Shown here piece after piece: positions 14,898 to 22,831 of a stretch of 64,000 nt of DNA. The stretch spans positions 992,001 to 1,056,000 of the forward strand of contig NZ_BAABHB010000001.1 in the NCBI RefSeq assembly GCF_039541875.1, read 5' to 3'. Positions within the stretch are counted from its first letter, which is position 1. Each line of letters begins with the position of its first letter. Position numbers and translations under genes: made by a program. The notes beneath the pieces were generated by a model. The model was not told the origin of the DNA, did no database searches, and saw nothing but the letters and a program-made list of their open reading frames with translations. This stretch comes from Nibrella viscosa (GTDB lineage: Bacteria; Bacteroidota; Bacteroidia; Cytophagales; Spirosomataceae).

Positions 14898-16193
14898 TTA
14901 ATCTACCCCCGAAAACCGGGGATTAACTACTGAATTGTTAATGGAGCCAAAGGTGAAACTTAGCCCGATTGACGAGTAGTAATTGAAATTTGTCGGTAGT
15001 TGGCGTCCGTTCAGTAAGGCATCTTCGGTATTAATGGTCGATCGGGCCAGTGAAATCTGATTGTTGATCAGACTGGCACTGCCGTTGATGCGAAAAAAGA
15101 GTCCCTCCATTACGCGCCAGGCCAGGTCCATCTCCACCGTCAATCGGTTTTTGGTCAAGTCATGCAGATACTGATAGCCGGACAATTCGGCACGGAGTGT
15201 ACCCCAGGGTTCGGTTATTCCAAAGATACCGGTAATCTGATGATAGGGTAGCGTCTCCTGTGATTTGTCGTATATGGTTGGTTCCAGGTACAGAAGTTTC
15301 CGGAGGCCGGCCTGGTAAATCCACCGGAGCTGTCGCCGGGTAACCTGCGAGAGTGGAAACACGCTGTATTCGAGCGCCGGTGCTACACTTTGTGAGAAGT
15401 TTATGTTTTGAAAAACAGAATGGTAGCCCCGCATGAAACCGCCTGCCGACCAATGTTCGGAGAAACCTTTTACAAACAGGGAGGAGAAGCCGTAGCCAAT
15501 ATTTCTGACCAGTATGTCTTCGCCATTGAGCATATAGCGGCTGCGATTCTGGTTATAGTAGGTATACAGGTTGAACTTGGATGAAGCAGTTACCCGGCTG
15601 ATTTGCACATGATTGCTTATGTTCAGGTAATTACGGTTGCTTTCACCGTTGGCCGAGCCGTTACTGCCTATATTGAATACCCAAAAATTCCAGCGGTCTG
15701 GCTGGAGCGCCGTCGGGTTATGCTGGGGCCTGCGCTTTGGATAACTGATCTGAACCTGACTGATAAGGTCACCGGCCATTACATACCGTAACAACCCACG
15801 TTGCATGTGCAGCACCAGTTGCTGGCGAATCATATCGTCGGTGTCGGTCTGGCGGCTGCTGAAGGTTAAGGTGTCTTTTAGGTTCTGAAACCGTTTCTGC
15901 CCGAAAAACGTCAGCGTGTACTGCCGCCCACCCGCCCCCGTTGGCTGGTTGACTACCAATATTTCTACATCGCTGACGTAGCGGTCCCGCACAAAGTTGA
16001 AAAAAGACAACTCCGTGCGAACATAATCGTCGTAGCAGCGGGTATGGACACAGTTCAGGAAAATATTTAACGATGAAGCTGACGGAGCAGATCCGGTTGA
16101 GTCGGTTGTCGTTCCGTCAGCAATATCCGGCTGAGCATAGGCTTTTCCAGCCGCCAGGCACAGTAAAAGCAGGAGTAAAATAGGTTGTTTCAT
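14898..16193 (-). CDS. Uncharacterised outer-membrane beta-barrel protein
   Basis: About 431 aa from the ATG at 16193 (MKQPILLLLLLCLAAGKAYA, a clear signal peptide). An N-terminal region has a Cys pair (LNCVHTRCYDDYV) and a segment on assembly or secretion-like strands (ELSFFNFVRDRYVSDVEIL). The rest alternates aromatic and polar residues in strand lengths (YLNISNHVQISRV, SKFNLYTYYNQNRSRYM, SIGLSFTFGSINN), consistent with a large outer-membrane barrel. I do not recognise a named family. Confidence 0.7.
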   Translation of the reverse strand: MKQPILLLLLLCLAAGKAYAQPDIADGTTTDSTGSAPSASSLNIFLNCVHTRCYDDYVRTELSFFNFVRDRYVSDVEILVVNQPTGAGGRQYTLTFFGQKRFQNLKDTLTFSSRQTDTDDMIRQQLVLHMQRGLLRYVMAGDLISQVQISYPKRRPQHNPTALQPDRWNFWVFNIGSNGSANGESNRNYLNISNHVQISRVTASSKFNLYTYYNQNRSRYMLNGEDILVRNIGYGFSSLFVKGFSEHWSAGGFMRGYHSVFQNINFSQSVAPALEYSVFPLSQVTRRQLRWIYQAGLRKLLYLEPTIYDKSQETLPYHQITGIFGITEPWGTLRAELSGYQYLHDLTKNRLTVEMDLAWRVMEGLFFRINGSASLINNQISLARSTINTEDALLNGRQLPTNFNYYSSIGLSFTFGSINNSVVNPRFSGVD

Positions 16194-16301
16194 CGCCACA
16201 GGCATTCACACATCATCTACTAAACTGCCGGACGCCCAAAAACGCCCGAACAAATTAGCATACGCGCTTATCTGGGCGAAAAAATTAAAACAAATCGACT
16301 T

Positions 16302-17963
16302 TTAGTATAATGTAGGGTGTTTCTGGTGGAAGGTAGTGGCATCCTGATAGACCTTGGCCACGGCCAGCAGCTTATCTTCGCCGAACAGTTGCCCCATAAA
16401 AGTGATGCTGGTTGGCAAACCTCTGGCGTTGAAGCCATTGGGCAGCACCACACAGGGGTGGCCGGTCAGGTTTGTCAGGGCGAGGTTACCTCCCCGGTAG
16501 GTTGGGGTAATGTACACATCCACCGTTTTCAGCCGCTGGGCCATATCGTTTATGAGTTTCGTCCGGATGCGATTGGCCTGGATGTACTCAACGGCCGGAA
16601 TAAACCGGGCGGCCCGGAAGGCATTTGGCCAGGCATTTTTGCCCTGCCGCACCAACTGATCGTCTTTTCCCGATCGGGTCAGTTCGTCGAAGGCGGCTGC
16701 TGCTTCGGCACTCAGCAGGAATGTGAGCCGGTTGGCCGGAATATCGGGCAACTCCATCGGAATCAACTCAGCTCCCAGCCTGGTCAGCATCGCCAGGGTG
16801 GCGGCATCATTTTCTTTGGTTGGATACTCTTCGTCGAACGCTTTTTTCAGATAGCCGATCCGAATGCCCTTCAGCGACGGCAAGGGCGAATACCGGAATG
16901 GCGCGGCAATAACGGTGGGGTCGTTGCCGTCGGGGCCGTAGATTGCGTTGAACACCAGGGCACAGTCTTCTACCGAACGGGTCATAGGGCCAATTTTATC
17001 CATCGACCAGCTCAGCGCCATAGCGCCGTGCCGGCTTACCCGCCCAAAGGTTGGCCGCAGGCCGGTTACGCCATTGACGGTAGACGGCGATACAATAGAT
17101 CCCAGCGTTTCGGTACCGATGGCAAACGGCAGCAGCCCGGAGGCTACAGTGGACCCCGAACCGGCCGATGAGCCGCTGGAGCCGGTCTCCCGATTCCAGG
17201 GATTGCGGGTCATACCCCCAAACCATACATCGCCCATGGCCAGTTCGCCCAGGGTGAGTTTAGCGCAGAGAACAGCTCCCGCGTTTTCCAGTCGCTGAAC
17301 CACGGTGGCGTCATAATCCAGCACCTGGTCTTTATACGGAACAGAGCCCCAGGTCGTTTTATAGCCTTTTTTGGCCAGCAGGTCTTTGGCTCCGTACGGA
17401 ATGCCGTGGAGCGGGCCCCGGTATTTGCCGGCTTTGAGCTCAGCATCAGCCCGTTTGGCCTGCTGCAGGGCCAGCTCTTCGGTTAGTGTAACCACCGCCA
17501 GCAGGTTCGGATTGTAGGTTTTCAGCCGGTTCAGGAAGAATCTGGTCAGTTCTTCCGAGGTAATCTGCCGGGTACGGATCAGTTCACCCAACTGCCCAAC
17601 GGTATAGAACGCAAGCTCATCCCGGTTGGCCGGCAGCGTTACTTTACCCGCCGGACTGGCTTTGAAGGAACTAGGCCCCTGAGGTAGTTTGAAGCCGGCC
17701 GGCAGGGGATTGAAATACAGGGCCGGTGCTACTTCATTGGGCAGGTCAATTTTGCGAATAGCGTCGAAATCGTTGCGGGTATCGTTGAGCTCATCCAGCA
17801 TAGAGTCTCGCTCGGCGGGGGTAAACTCCAAGCCAAACACCCGCGAAGCCACGTCGACCATATCGGTGGTTAATGGCTTTTTTGGGTCATCGTGGGCCGT
17901 CAGGAAGGCTCCGGCAATAAAACTTACCGCACAGGCAGTTACCGGTAGTAGAATCTTTCGCAT
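16302..17963 (-). CDS. Exported amidase (amidase signature family)
   Basis: 553 aa. An N-terminal hydrophobic segment (MRKILLPVTACAVSFIAGAF) indicates export. The catalytic Lys is in PYGAKDLLAKKGYKT, and the Ser/cis-Ser region is GSSGSSAGSGSTVASGLLPF followed by GTETLGSIVSPS, the core of the amidase signature family. These enzymes hydrolyse amides by a Ser-cisSer-Lys triad. The 130-residue N-terminal extension before the core is specific to secreted Bacteroidota members. Substrate unknown. The gene lies 3 nt beyond coaE (stop 17967) on the same strand, so it is probably the last gene of that operon. Confidence 0.9.
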   Translation of the reverse strand: MRKILLPVTACAVSFIAGAFLTAHDDPKKPLTTDMVDVASRVFGLEFTPAERDSMLDELNDTRNDFDAIRKIDLPNEVAPALYFNPLPAGFKLPQGPSSFKASPAGKVTLPANRDELAFYTVGQLGELIRTRQITSEELTRFFLNRLKTYNPNLLAVVTLTEELALQQAKRADAELKAGKYRGPLHGIPYGAKDLLAKKGYKTTWGSVPYKDQVLDYDATVVQRLENAGAVLCAKLTLGELAMGDVWFGGMTRNPWNRETGSSGSSAGSGSTVASGLLPFAIGTETLGSIVSPSTVNGVTGLRPTFGRVSRHGAMALSWSMDKIGPMTRSVEDCALVFNAIYGPDGNDPTVIAAPFRYSPLPSLKGIRIGYLKKAFDEEYPTKENDAATLAMLTRLGAELIPMELPDIPANRLTFLLSAEAAAAFDELTRSGKDDQLVRQGKNAWPNAFRAARFIPAVEYIQANRIRTKLINDMAQRLKTVDVYITPTYRGGNLALTNLTGHPCVVLPNGFNARGLPTSITFMGQLFGEDKLLAVAKVYQDATTFHQKHPTLY

Positions 17964-17966
17964 CGG

Positions 17967-18581
17967 TTAGGCAGGTACAGTTTGAGAAAATGCGTGGTGA
18001 AGTTGCAGAATTTGCGGCATCAGCAACTGACGTTCGTCATTAAAAAGGACATAATCGGCAATTTTTAACCGCTCGTCGTCGCTAATCTGGCTGTTGATGA
18101 TATTTCGGATGTCTGCTTCGGTCCGGTGCGGGTCCCGGCGGAGAATGCGCTGAATCCGAACATCGACAGGTGCATGAACCACAATGACAGAATCCAGCGT
18201 GTTTCCATTACCGGCCTCCCGCATCAGGGCAGCTTCCTTAATGACGTAGGGCTTATCCCGGTAGTTATCGACCCAATGCTGAGTGTCGGCCAACACGCGG
18301 GGGTGAATCAACATATTTAACCGCATGAGCAGGTCAGGGCTGCTAAATACCTGTGCGGCAACCCAGCGCCGGTTATAGTGACCGGCCTCATCGTACGCTT
18401 GCGGACCGAGCAGCCGTATGATGTCGGCCTTAAGAATTGGATCGTGATTGGTCAGCCAGATAGCCTGTTTGTCGGCCTCGTAAACGGGAGCGCCCAGGGC
18501 TTCGAATACCCGGCAGACCGTACTTTTTCCGGATCCGATGCCGCCGGTTACGCCAATCTGTAAGGGTCGTTGCTGGTTCAT
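17967..18581 (-). CDS. coaE: Dephospho-CoA kinase
   Basis: 204 aa. Phosphorylates the 3'-OH of dephospho-CoA with ATP, the final step of coenzyme A synthesis. The P-loop GGIGSGKST is at 13-21, followed by VFEALGAPVYEADK (the conserved Asp region), NMLIHPRV and the lid segment RILRRDPHRTEADIRNIINSQ cut here at NSQ. Length is typical. Its ATG overlaps the stop of the YbbR gene in an ATGA arrangement, implying translational coupling. Confidence 0.96.
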   Translation of the reverse strand: MNQQRPLQIGVTGGIGSGKSTVCRVFEALGAPVYEADKQAIWLTNHDPILKADIIRLLGPQAYDEAGHYNRRWVAAQVFSSPDLLMRLNMLIHPRVLADTQHWVDNYRDKPYVIKEAALMREAGNGNTLDSVIVVHAPVDVRIQRILRRDPHRTEADIRNIINSQISDDERLKIADYVLFNDERQLLMPQILQLHHAFSQTVPA

Positions 18582-19384
18582 CGGTCTCGGTTAGGGCGGT
18601 TTCGGGCTCGGTTCGTCCGTATGGCTGAGCGGCCGGTTTCCTGACGGGTAGGGGCCGGAGCCGCTACGCGTTGGATCTGATCGGAAACAGGCGGCTGGGG
18701 CGACAATAATTCGGCTACTTCAAAGCTTACAAACACCCGGTTAGTGCTGGCATTCAGGCGGGGGTGCTGAAACGCGGATACCGGCAACTCTTCGTCGTAA
18801 TTATCCGCTATCCGCTTTCTCGGAATCATAAGCCGCAGCGTATCCGGCAGACCACTCACCAGTCGCTCTGGCCCATCGACCTGAATATGCGACGGGGTCA
18901 CGTTGATGATGCTCGTAATAACAAAGCGCGGAGCCATATCAATACGGGCGCTGTCCACCATAATACGGATCGGTTTTGACAGCCGCCGGTCAAAATTCAG
19001 GTCCAGCGTATCGGCCAGCACATAGTTGACCCGAACATCTTTGATCTGCTCCGCTAAGGCGGCTGTCAGCGACGAGGTATTAATGGCCGATGCTCTGAGG
19101 GGATTCCGTACGTAATAATCGACGGGTTTGGCCTGTAAGGGCAACAAGGAGTGTCCCAGCAGTTCCCAGCCAACGCCGGAGACGTTCACCGTAATGGTTT
19201 GGGGCAGCGGAGAAACCGGAACATACAGCGAGTCATTGTACAAAAACCGAATTGGGTACTCAATATTAAGGGAGTGGTAATCGCGGTTCAGGGAGTTCAT
19301 TATCCAGAACAGGGCAGCCGCCAGCAGACTAACCAGTATTTTGGTCAGCCGAATGGGGCGAGAGGTAGGTATTGCTTTGGCCAA
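18578..19384 (-). CDS. YbbR/CdaR-like domain protein
   Basis: 268 aa. One N-terminal membrane helix (ILVSLLAAALFWIMNSL) is followed by a periplasmic region with YbbR-like beta modules: SLNIEYPIRFLYNDSLYVP, VTPSHIQVDGPERLVSGL, and NRVFVSFEVAELL. In Firmicutes, YbbR proteins (CdaR) interact with diadenylate cyclases. In Bacteroidota the role is unsettled. The C terminus is a basic Arg-rich tail (NRARNRPNRDR). It sits between yajC and coaE and overlaps coaE by 4 nt. Confidence 0.85.
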   Translation of the reverse strand: MAKAIPTSRPIRLTKILVSLLAAALFWIMNSLNRDYHSLNIEYPIRFLYNDSLYVPVSPLPQTITVNVSGVGWELLGHSLLPLQAKPVDYYVRNPLRASAINTSSLTAALAEQIKDVRVNYVLADTLDLNFDRRLSKPIRIMVDSARIDMAPRFVITSIINVTPSHIQVDGPERLVSGLPDTLRLMIPRKRIADNYDEELPVSAFQHPRLNASTNRVFVSFEVAELLSPQPPVSDQIQRVAAPAPTRQETGRSAIRTNRARNRPNRDR

Positions 19385-19413
19385 TGGCGTCTCCGTAACA
19401 GTACCGACACAAA

Positions 19414-19737
19414 TTAAGGCTGAGCGGGCTTGGCAGAAGCCTCGCGGGAGATGGCCGTTTTCTCAAACGTCAGCTTAACACCCCGGTCTACCTCCAGCGT
19501 AACGGTAGTACCCTCAATGGCGGCAATTCGGCCGTGCATACCGCCAATAGTGACAACGCTATCGCCTTTTTTCAGATTTTCGACAAACGACTTTTGTTCT
19601 TTCTGTTTCTTCTGCTGGGGCCGGATCATAAAAAAGTAAAAAACGCCTATGATACCTGCCCACAACAGGACATTGTAGATCATGGAGGTAGTTTGGTCGG
19701 GCTGGGTGGCTTGGGCCTGTAGGAGAATCAGTTGCAT
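19414..19737 (-). CDS. yajC: Preprotein translocase subunit YajC
   Basis: About 107 aa from the ATG at 19737 (MQLILLQAQ). The frame is open to 19788, but the extra 17 residues lack family character. A single membrane helix (YNVLLWAGIIGVFYFFMI) runs into the hallmark RPQQKKQKEQ, then LKKGDSVVTIGGMHGRIAAI and a C-terminal strand domain. YajC associates with SecDF at the Sec translocon. It lies in the conserved nusB-to-coaE cluster. Confidence 0.95.
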   Translation of the reverse strand: MQLILLQAQATQPDQTTSMIYNVLLWAGIIGVFYFFMIRPQQKKQKEQKSFVENLKKGDSVVTIGGMHGRIAAIEGTTVTLEVDRGVKLTFEKTAISREASAKPAQP

Positions 19738-19764
19738 AGGTACAGTGAGAGTTAAAACAGGAAC

Positions 19765-19791
19765 GTAGTGCCGGCAAAACACCGGCACTAC
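19765..19791 (-). repeat. 10-bp hairpin inside the operon
   Basis: GTAGTGCCGG and CCGGCACTAC form a perfect stem with a 7-nt loop in the 63-nt gap between the DUF1573 gene and yajC. There is no T-run, so read-through is expected. It may be a processing or stability element. Confidence 0.5.
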
Positions 19792-19800
19792 AGGATATGG

Positions 19801-20277
19801 TCAGGAAACCGGCTTTTGGGTCGAGTCAGCTACCGTATATTTCGGCTTCACCATAACCCGGAATTGCAGGTCGGTAATGGCCGGATCGGTATTGGCAAAA
19901 ATGCTGACGGTCTTGTGCTGTTCACCTTGCTTGCCCCGGCTGTTGAAGCGCACCCGGATAAATGACTTGGCACCGGGTGCAATTGGCTCACGGGGCCATT
20001 CGGGCGTGGTACAGCCGCACGAAGCCGTGATGTTATTGATGATAAGCGGAATTGAGCCGTTATTGACGAACGTAAACGAGTGCTCCACGGTATCACCCTC
20101 AGTAATGGTCCCGAAATTATACACCCCTTTTTCAGCAAAGGTGATTTTCGGCACGTTGCCGGAGGTTGTTTCCTCCGAATGGTCGGTCTGTTGCTGACGA
20201 TTGTCACAACTATACTGGCTAATGCTCACACTCACAATAGCCAGAAGGCAAAGCCATTTTTTACAAACTACGTACAT
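19801..20277 (-). CDS. DUF1573 lipoprotein
   Basis: 158 aa. A lipobox-like sequence (SQYSC, Cys24) marks a lipoprotein. From about residue 45 it carries a single DUF1573 domain of immunoglobulin-like fold: YNFGTITEGDTVEHSFTFVN, then the hallmark ITASCGCTTPEW, then FNSRGKQGEQHKTVSIFAN. Such proteins are very common in Bacteroidota envelopes; no biochemical role is established. Its place between ytxH and yajC matches the conserved cluster. Confidence 0.88.
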   Translation of the reverse strand: MYVVCKKWLCLLAIVSVSISQYSCDNRQQQTDHSEETTSGNVPKITFAEKGVYNFGTITEGDTVEHSFTFVNNGSIPLIINNITASCGCTTPEWPREPIAPGAKSFIRVRFNSRGKQGEQHKTVSIFANTDPAITDLQFRVMVKPKYTVADSTQKPVS

Positions 20278-20326
20278 GGCTGCTGAAACTACTGAATACG
20301 TCGGACAATTGGATGACTAACACAGA

Positions 20327-20629
20327 TTATGAGTTCTGCCGCTTGATCTGGGCCATTAGCCGGTCGACATCCTCCAGGAGCCGCTCGGCTTTTTCACGGG
20401 CGTCGTTTACGACCCGCTGCCCTTCGGTTTTGGCAAAGCTTTCGGGCAGGTCGCTGGTTTCCAGCAGGTCGGCCAGGAGCTGTTGCAACTGTTCCCGGTA
20501 TTTCGACAGGCGGTACGACAGTTTATCGCGGGTGACGGCTCCTTTTTCGGGAGCGTACAGAAGACCAAACAGAGCGCCGGCAGCGGCTCCGGTCAGAAAA
20601 AATGCCAAATCTCGGCTGTTTCTGCTCAT
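20327..20629 (-). CDS. YtxH domain-containing protein
   Basis: 100 aa. An N-terminal glycine-rich membrane segment (LAFFLTGAAAGALFGLLYAP) leading to APEKG is the YtxH hallmark. A charged helical, probably coiled-coil region follows to the C terminus (ESFAKTEGQRVVNDAREKAE). YtxH proteins are small membrane-anchored proteins, stress-linked in Bacillus; the role here is unknown. It lies between nusB and the DUF1573 gene on the same strand. Confidence 0.85.
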   Translation of the reverse strand: MSRNSRDLAFFLTGAAAGALFGLLYAPEKGAVTRDKLSYRLSKYREQLQQLLADLLETSDLPESFAKTEGQRVVNDAREKAERLLEDVDRLMAQIKRQNS

Positions 20630-20686
20630 AGCGTGTATGCAAATGAATGAGTTGTAATAGTAACGAAAAACTCAAACGGTCGGGCA

Positions 20687-21856
20687 TTAGCGGTTGTCAA
20701 TTAAACCGCGACCGCTCTTCCGGAGCTTGCCCTGAGCCGTCAGTTTTTCGGACAAGTTATCCAAAATTCCGTTGACAAACTTACCGCTTTTCGGTGTGCT
20801 ATAGGCTTTGGCCAGCTCAATATATTCATTAATCGTAACTTTGACCGGAATGTTTGGAAAGTTAAGCAACTCGCAAACAGCCAGTTTTAGAATAATTTTA
20901 TCGAGCATAGCAACGCGCTGCACATCCCAGTTTTTTAGCTGATCGGCCAGCAGTTTTTCGTATTCGTCGTCGTTTTCCAGTGCTTTCAGGTACAGCGTCG
21001 TCAGAAAAAGCTGATCTTCCTCCCAGTCGTCGGTGAGAGGCTCCAGTTGCACCCCCCCGGCGCTCTGCACGGATTTGAGCGTCCGGATGGCAAGGCCGCG
21101 GATCACTTCGCTGTTTTCGACCCAGCTCAAGTCGATTTCGGACAGGAAATTGTGAAATACCTCGTGCTTGAAGATAATCTGCCGAAGCACATACTGGGCC
21201 AGTTGCTGATCCTCGTCGGGGGTGTGGGTCCGCTGTTCGCAGTAAGCGCGGTACGTGTCATCGGCTTTCAGTACCTCGCGGTACGCTTTGCGGATAAAGT
21301 TAACTTCCTCCGACCAACTGATGTTCCGGCGGATCGCTTCGGTCTCCAGCGCTTTATGCGCGGCCAGCGCTTGTACTACGCGGTTTTTATCCAGCCCGGA
21401 CTCTTGCGGAAAAGACTTTTCGTCGGGGTCCGGGTATTGGCGCTCCCGGTCAATGCGGGCAGCCTGACCGAGTTCGGGCAGCAGCAGCAGCACCCGCAGG
21501 TAGCCGTTGTAAATGCCTTTGGTTTCTTCGATCAAGGCCTGGGAAAGGTGCTGACGGTCTTTTCGGGAGCGGATCTGGTAAAACGTGAGGGCGTCATTGG
21601 CCGCTTTCAGCACACTGCTTGGTGCGTCATCATCGTCGGCGGCTTTATGCTCTTTCACAGCCTCCTGAAACAACAGGGAGGCCAACTGCCGGAAACCATC
21701 CAACTGCCGGCGGTCCTGGGGTTCCATGGAGTTGAGATCCGGCTGAAACAAATCATTGATGCCGTCCAGCGCCAGTTGCTGGTTCGACAATTCGGCCTGC
21801 CGTAAGGCATATAGGGCCTGCATAACTTTTATTCGGAGTAACCGTCTGCTCAACAT
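20687..21856 (-). CDS. nusB: Transcription antitermination factor NusB, long Bacteroidota form
   Basis: 389 aa, more than twice the length of E. coli NusB. It begins MLSRRLLRIKVMQALYALRQ and carries a long helical insertion, with the recognisable NusB core at about residues 270-370: KNWDVQRVAMLDKIILKLAV, then NIPVKVTINEYIELAKAYST, then GKFVNGILDNLSE. NusB with NusE (S10) binds boxA in rRNA leaders to prevent premature termination. It heads the nusB-ytxH-DUF1573-yajC-YbbR-coaE-amidase run. Confidence 0.93.
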   Translation of the reverse strand: MLSRRLLRIKVMQALYALRQAELSNQQLALDGINDLFQPDLNSMEPQDRRQLDGFRQLASLLFQEAVKEHKAADDDDAPSSVLKAANDALTFYQIRSRKDRQHLSQALIEETKGIYNGYLRVLLLLPELGQAARIDRERQYPDPDEKSFPQESGLDKNRVVQALAAHKALETEAIRRNISWSEEVNFIRKAYREVLKADDTYRAYCEQRTHTPDEDQQLAQYVLRQIIFKHEVFHNFLSEIDLSWVENSEVIRGLAIRTLKSVQSAGGVQLEPLTDDWEEDQLFLTTLYLKALENDDEYEKLLADQLKNWDVQRVAMLDKIILKLAVCELLNFPNIPVKVTINEYIELAKAYSTPKSGKFVNGILDNLSEKLTAQGKLRKSGRGLIDNR

Positions 21857-21995
21857 CCCGCCAAAACACTATTTAGTCTGCTAATTCTACCGATAAGAAA
21901 AAGAACTTTCCGGAAAATCGTTGCAAAATTACGGCCTTTTCGGTAGTTTTCCCAACCGAAACTAAATCGCTTACCCTTATCGTATCACTTGTACT

Positions 21996-22715
21996 ATGTT
22001 TAGTAACCGTTGGGCGGCCTGCGTCCGGAGTGTGGTTGTGTGTCTCTCCGTTGCGGGTCTGATGTCGGCTTGTAGTCCGTCTAACTATCCGTTTTTTCAG
22101 CCCCAAAGCGGCTTTCGTCACCAGGCTTCGGCCATTACTCATCCTTCGGTAGCCCCAGCCGATACACTTCCTAATACGGCACCGGCTATTCCGTCGGCGC
22201 TTCCGGTAAGCCCCCAAACACGGGCTGAAACCGAAACACCGGTTGGGCGTTTAACGGAGGTCCCGGCCTCTGTCGGCTCACCAAAGCCCCGTATCAGTCC
22301 GGTGCTGAGCCGAAATCCGGATGTGCCACAACGGCCGCGCAGCCCTGTTTTCTCCTGGGGCGAGACCGAATCGGTTCAGTATGTAGCCAAAAAGCTGACG
22401 CCGGCCGAGCGCAAAGCGTACAACAAAACCCGCCGGGTACCCACGCTGAACTGGCTTGCCCTGGCCGGGAGTCTGGTGCCATACGGTATTCTGATTCTCT
22501 CGCTCACGTCGGGTTTTGCCTGGGTAGCGGGCATGGTTTTTTCGCTGGGTTCGGTATTGGCCGGTATAGCAGGCCTCACTAAAATCAGCCGTAACCCCGA
22601 GAAATACAGGGGCAAAGGCTGGGCGATAAGCGCCATCCTGCTGGCTACCGGTTTTATGGGCGTCGCCCTCCTCGCCCTGGCGGCTTTATCAACCTCACGG
22701 GTAATCTGGGAATAG
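21996..22715 (+). CDS. Lipoprotein with C-terminal membrane domain (DUF4190-like layout)
   Basis: 239 aa. A signal peptide with lipobox (LMSAC) is followed by a Pro/Thr-rich low-complexity stretch (about residues 35-120). A small domain then has two or three membrane helices: LNWLALAGSLVPYGILIL, AGMVFSLGSVLAGIAGL and AISAILLATGFMGVALLAL. The motif KISRNPEKYRGKGWAISAIL resembles DUF4190-type membrane hairpins. No function is known. It is divergent from nusB across 139 nt. Confidence 0.7.
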   Translation: MFSNRWAACVRSVVVCLSVAGLMSACSPSNYPFFQPQSGFRHQASAITHPSVAPADTLPNTAPAIPSALPVSPQTRAETETPVGRLTEVPASVGSPKPRISPVLSRNPDVPQRPRSPVFSWGETESVQYVAKKLTPAERKAYNKTRRVPTLNWLALAGSLVPYGILILSLTSGFAWVAGMVFSLGSVLAGIAGLTKISRNPEKYRGKGWAISAILLATGFMGVALLALAALSTSRVIWE

Positions 22716-22722
22716 GAGTGAA

Positions 22723-22770
22723 GAATTAAGAGTTGCTGGCGCACGCCTTTTTAATTATTAACTCTTAACT
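22723..22770. repeat. Imperfect inverted repeat of the TTAACTCTTAAC type
   Basis: GAATTAAGAGTT (22723-22734) and AACTCTTAACTC (22760-22771) pair with one mismatch, 8 nt after a stop codon. The arms are near-identical to the palindrome at 53430-53472. Confidence 0.55.
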
Positions 22771-22831
22771 CTCCCTGCAACCTTTCCGGCCGCGAAACTG
22801 TTGAGTTCGGAAAAGCCTTTGTCTGTTTATT

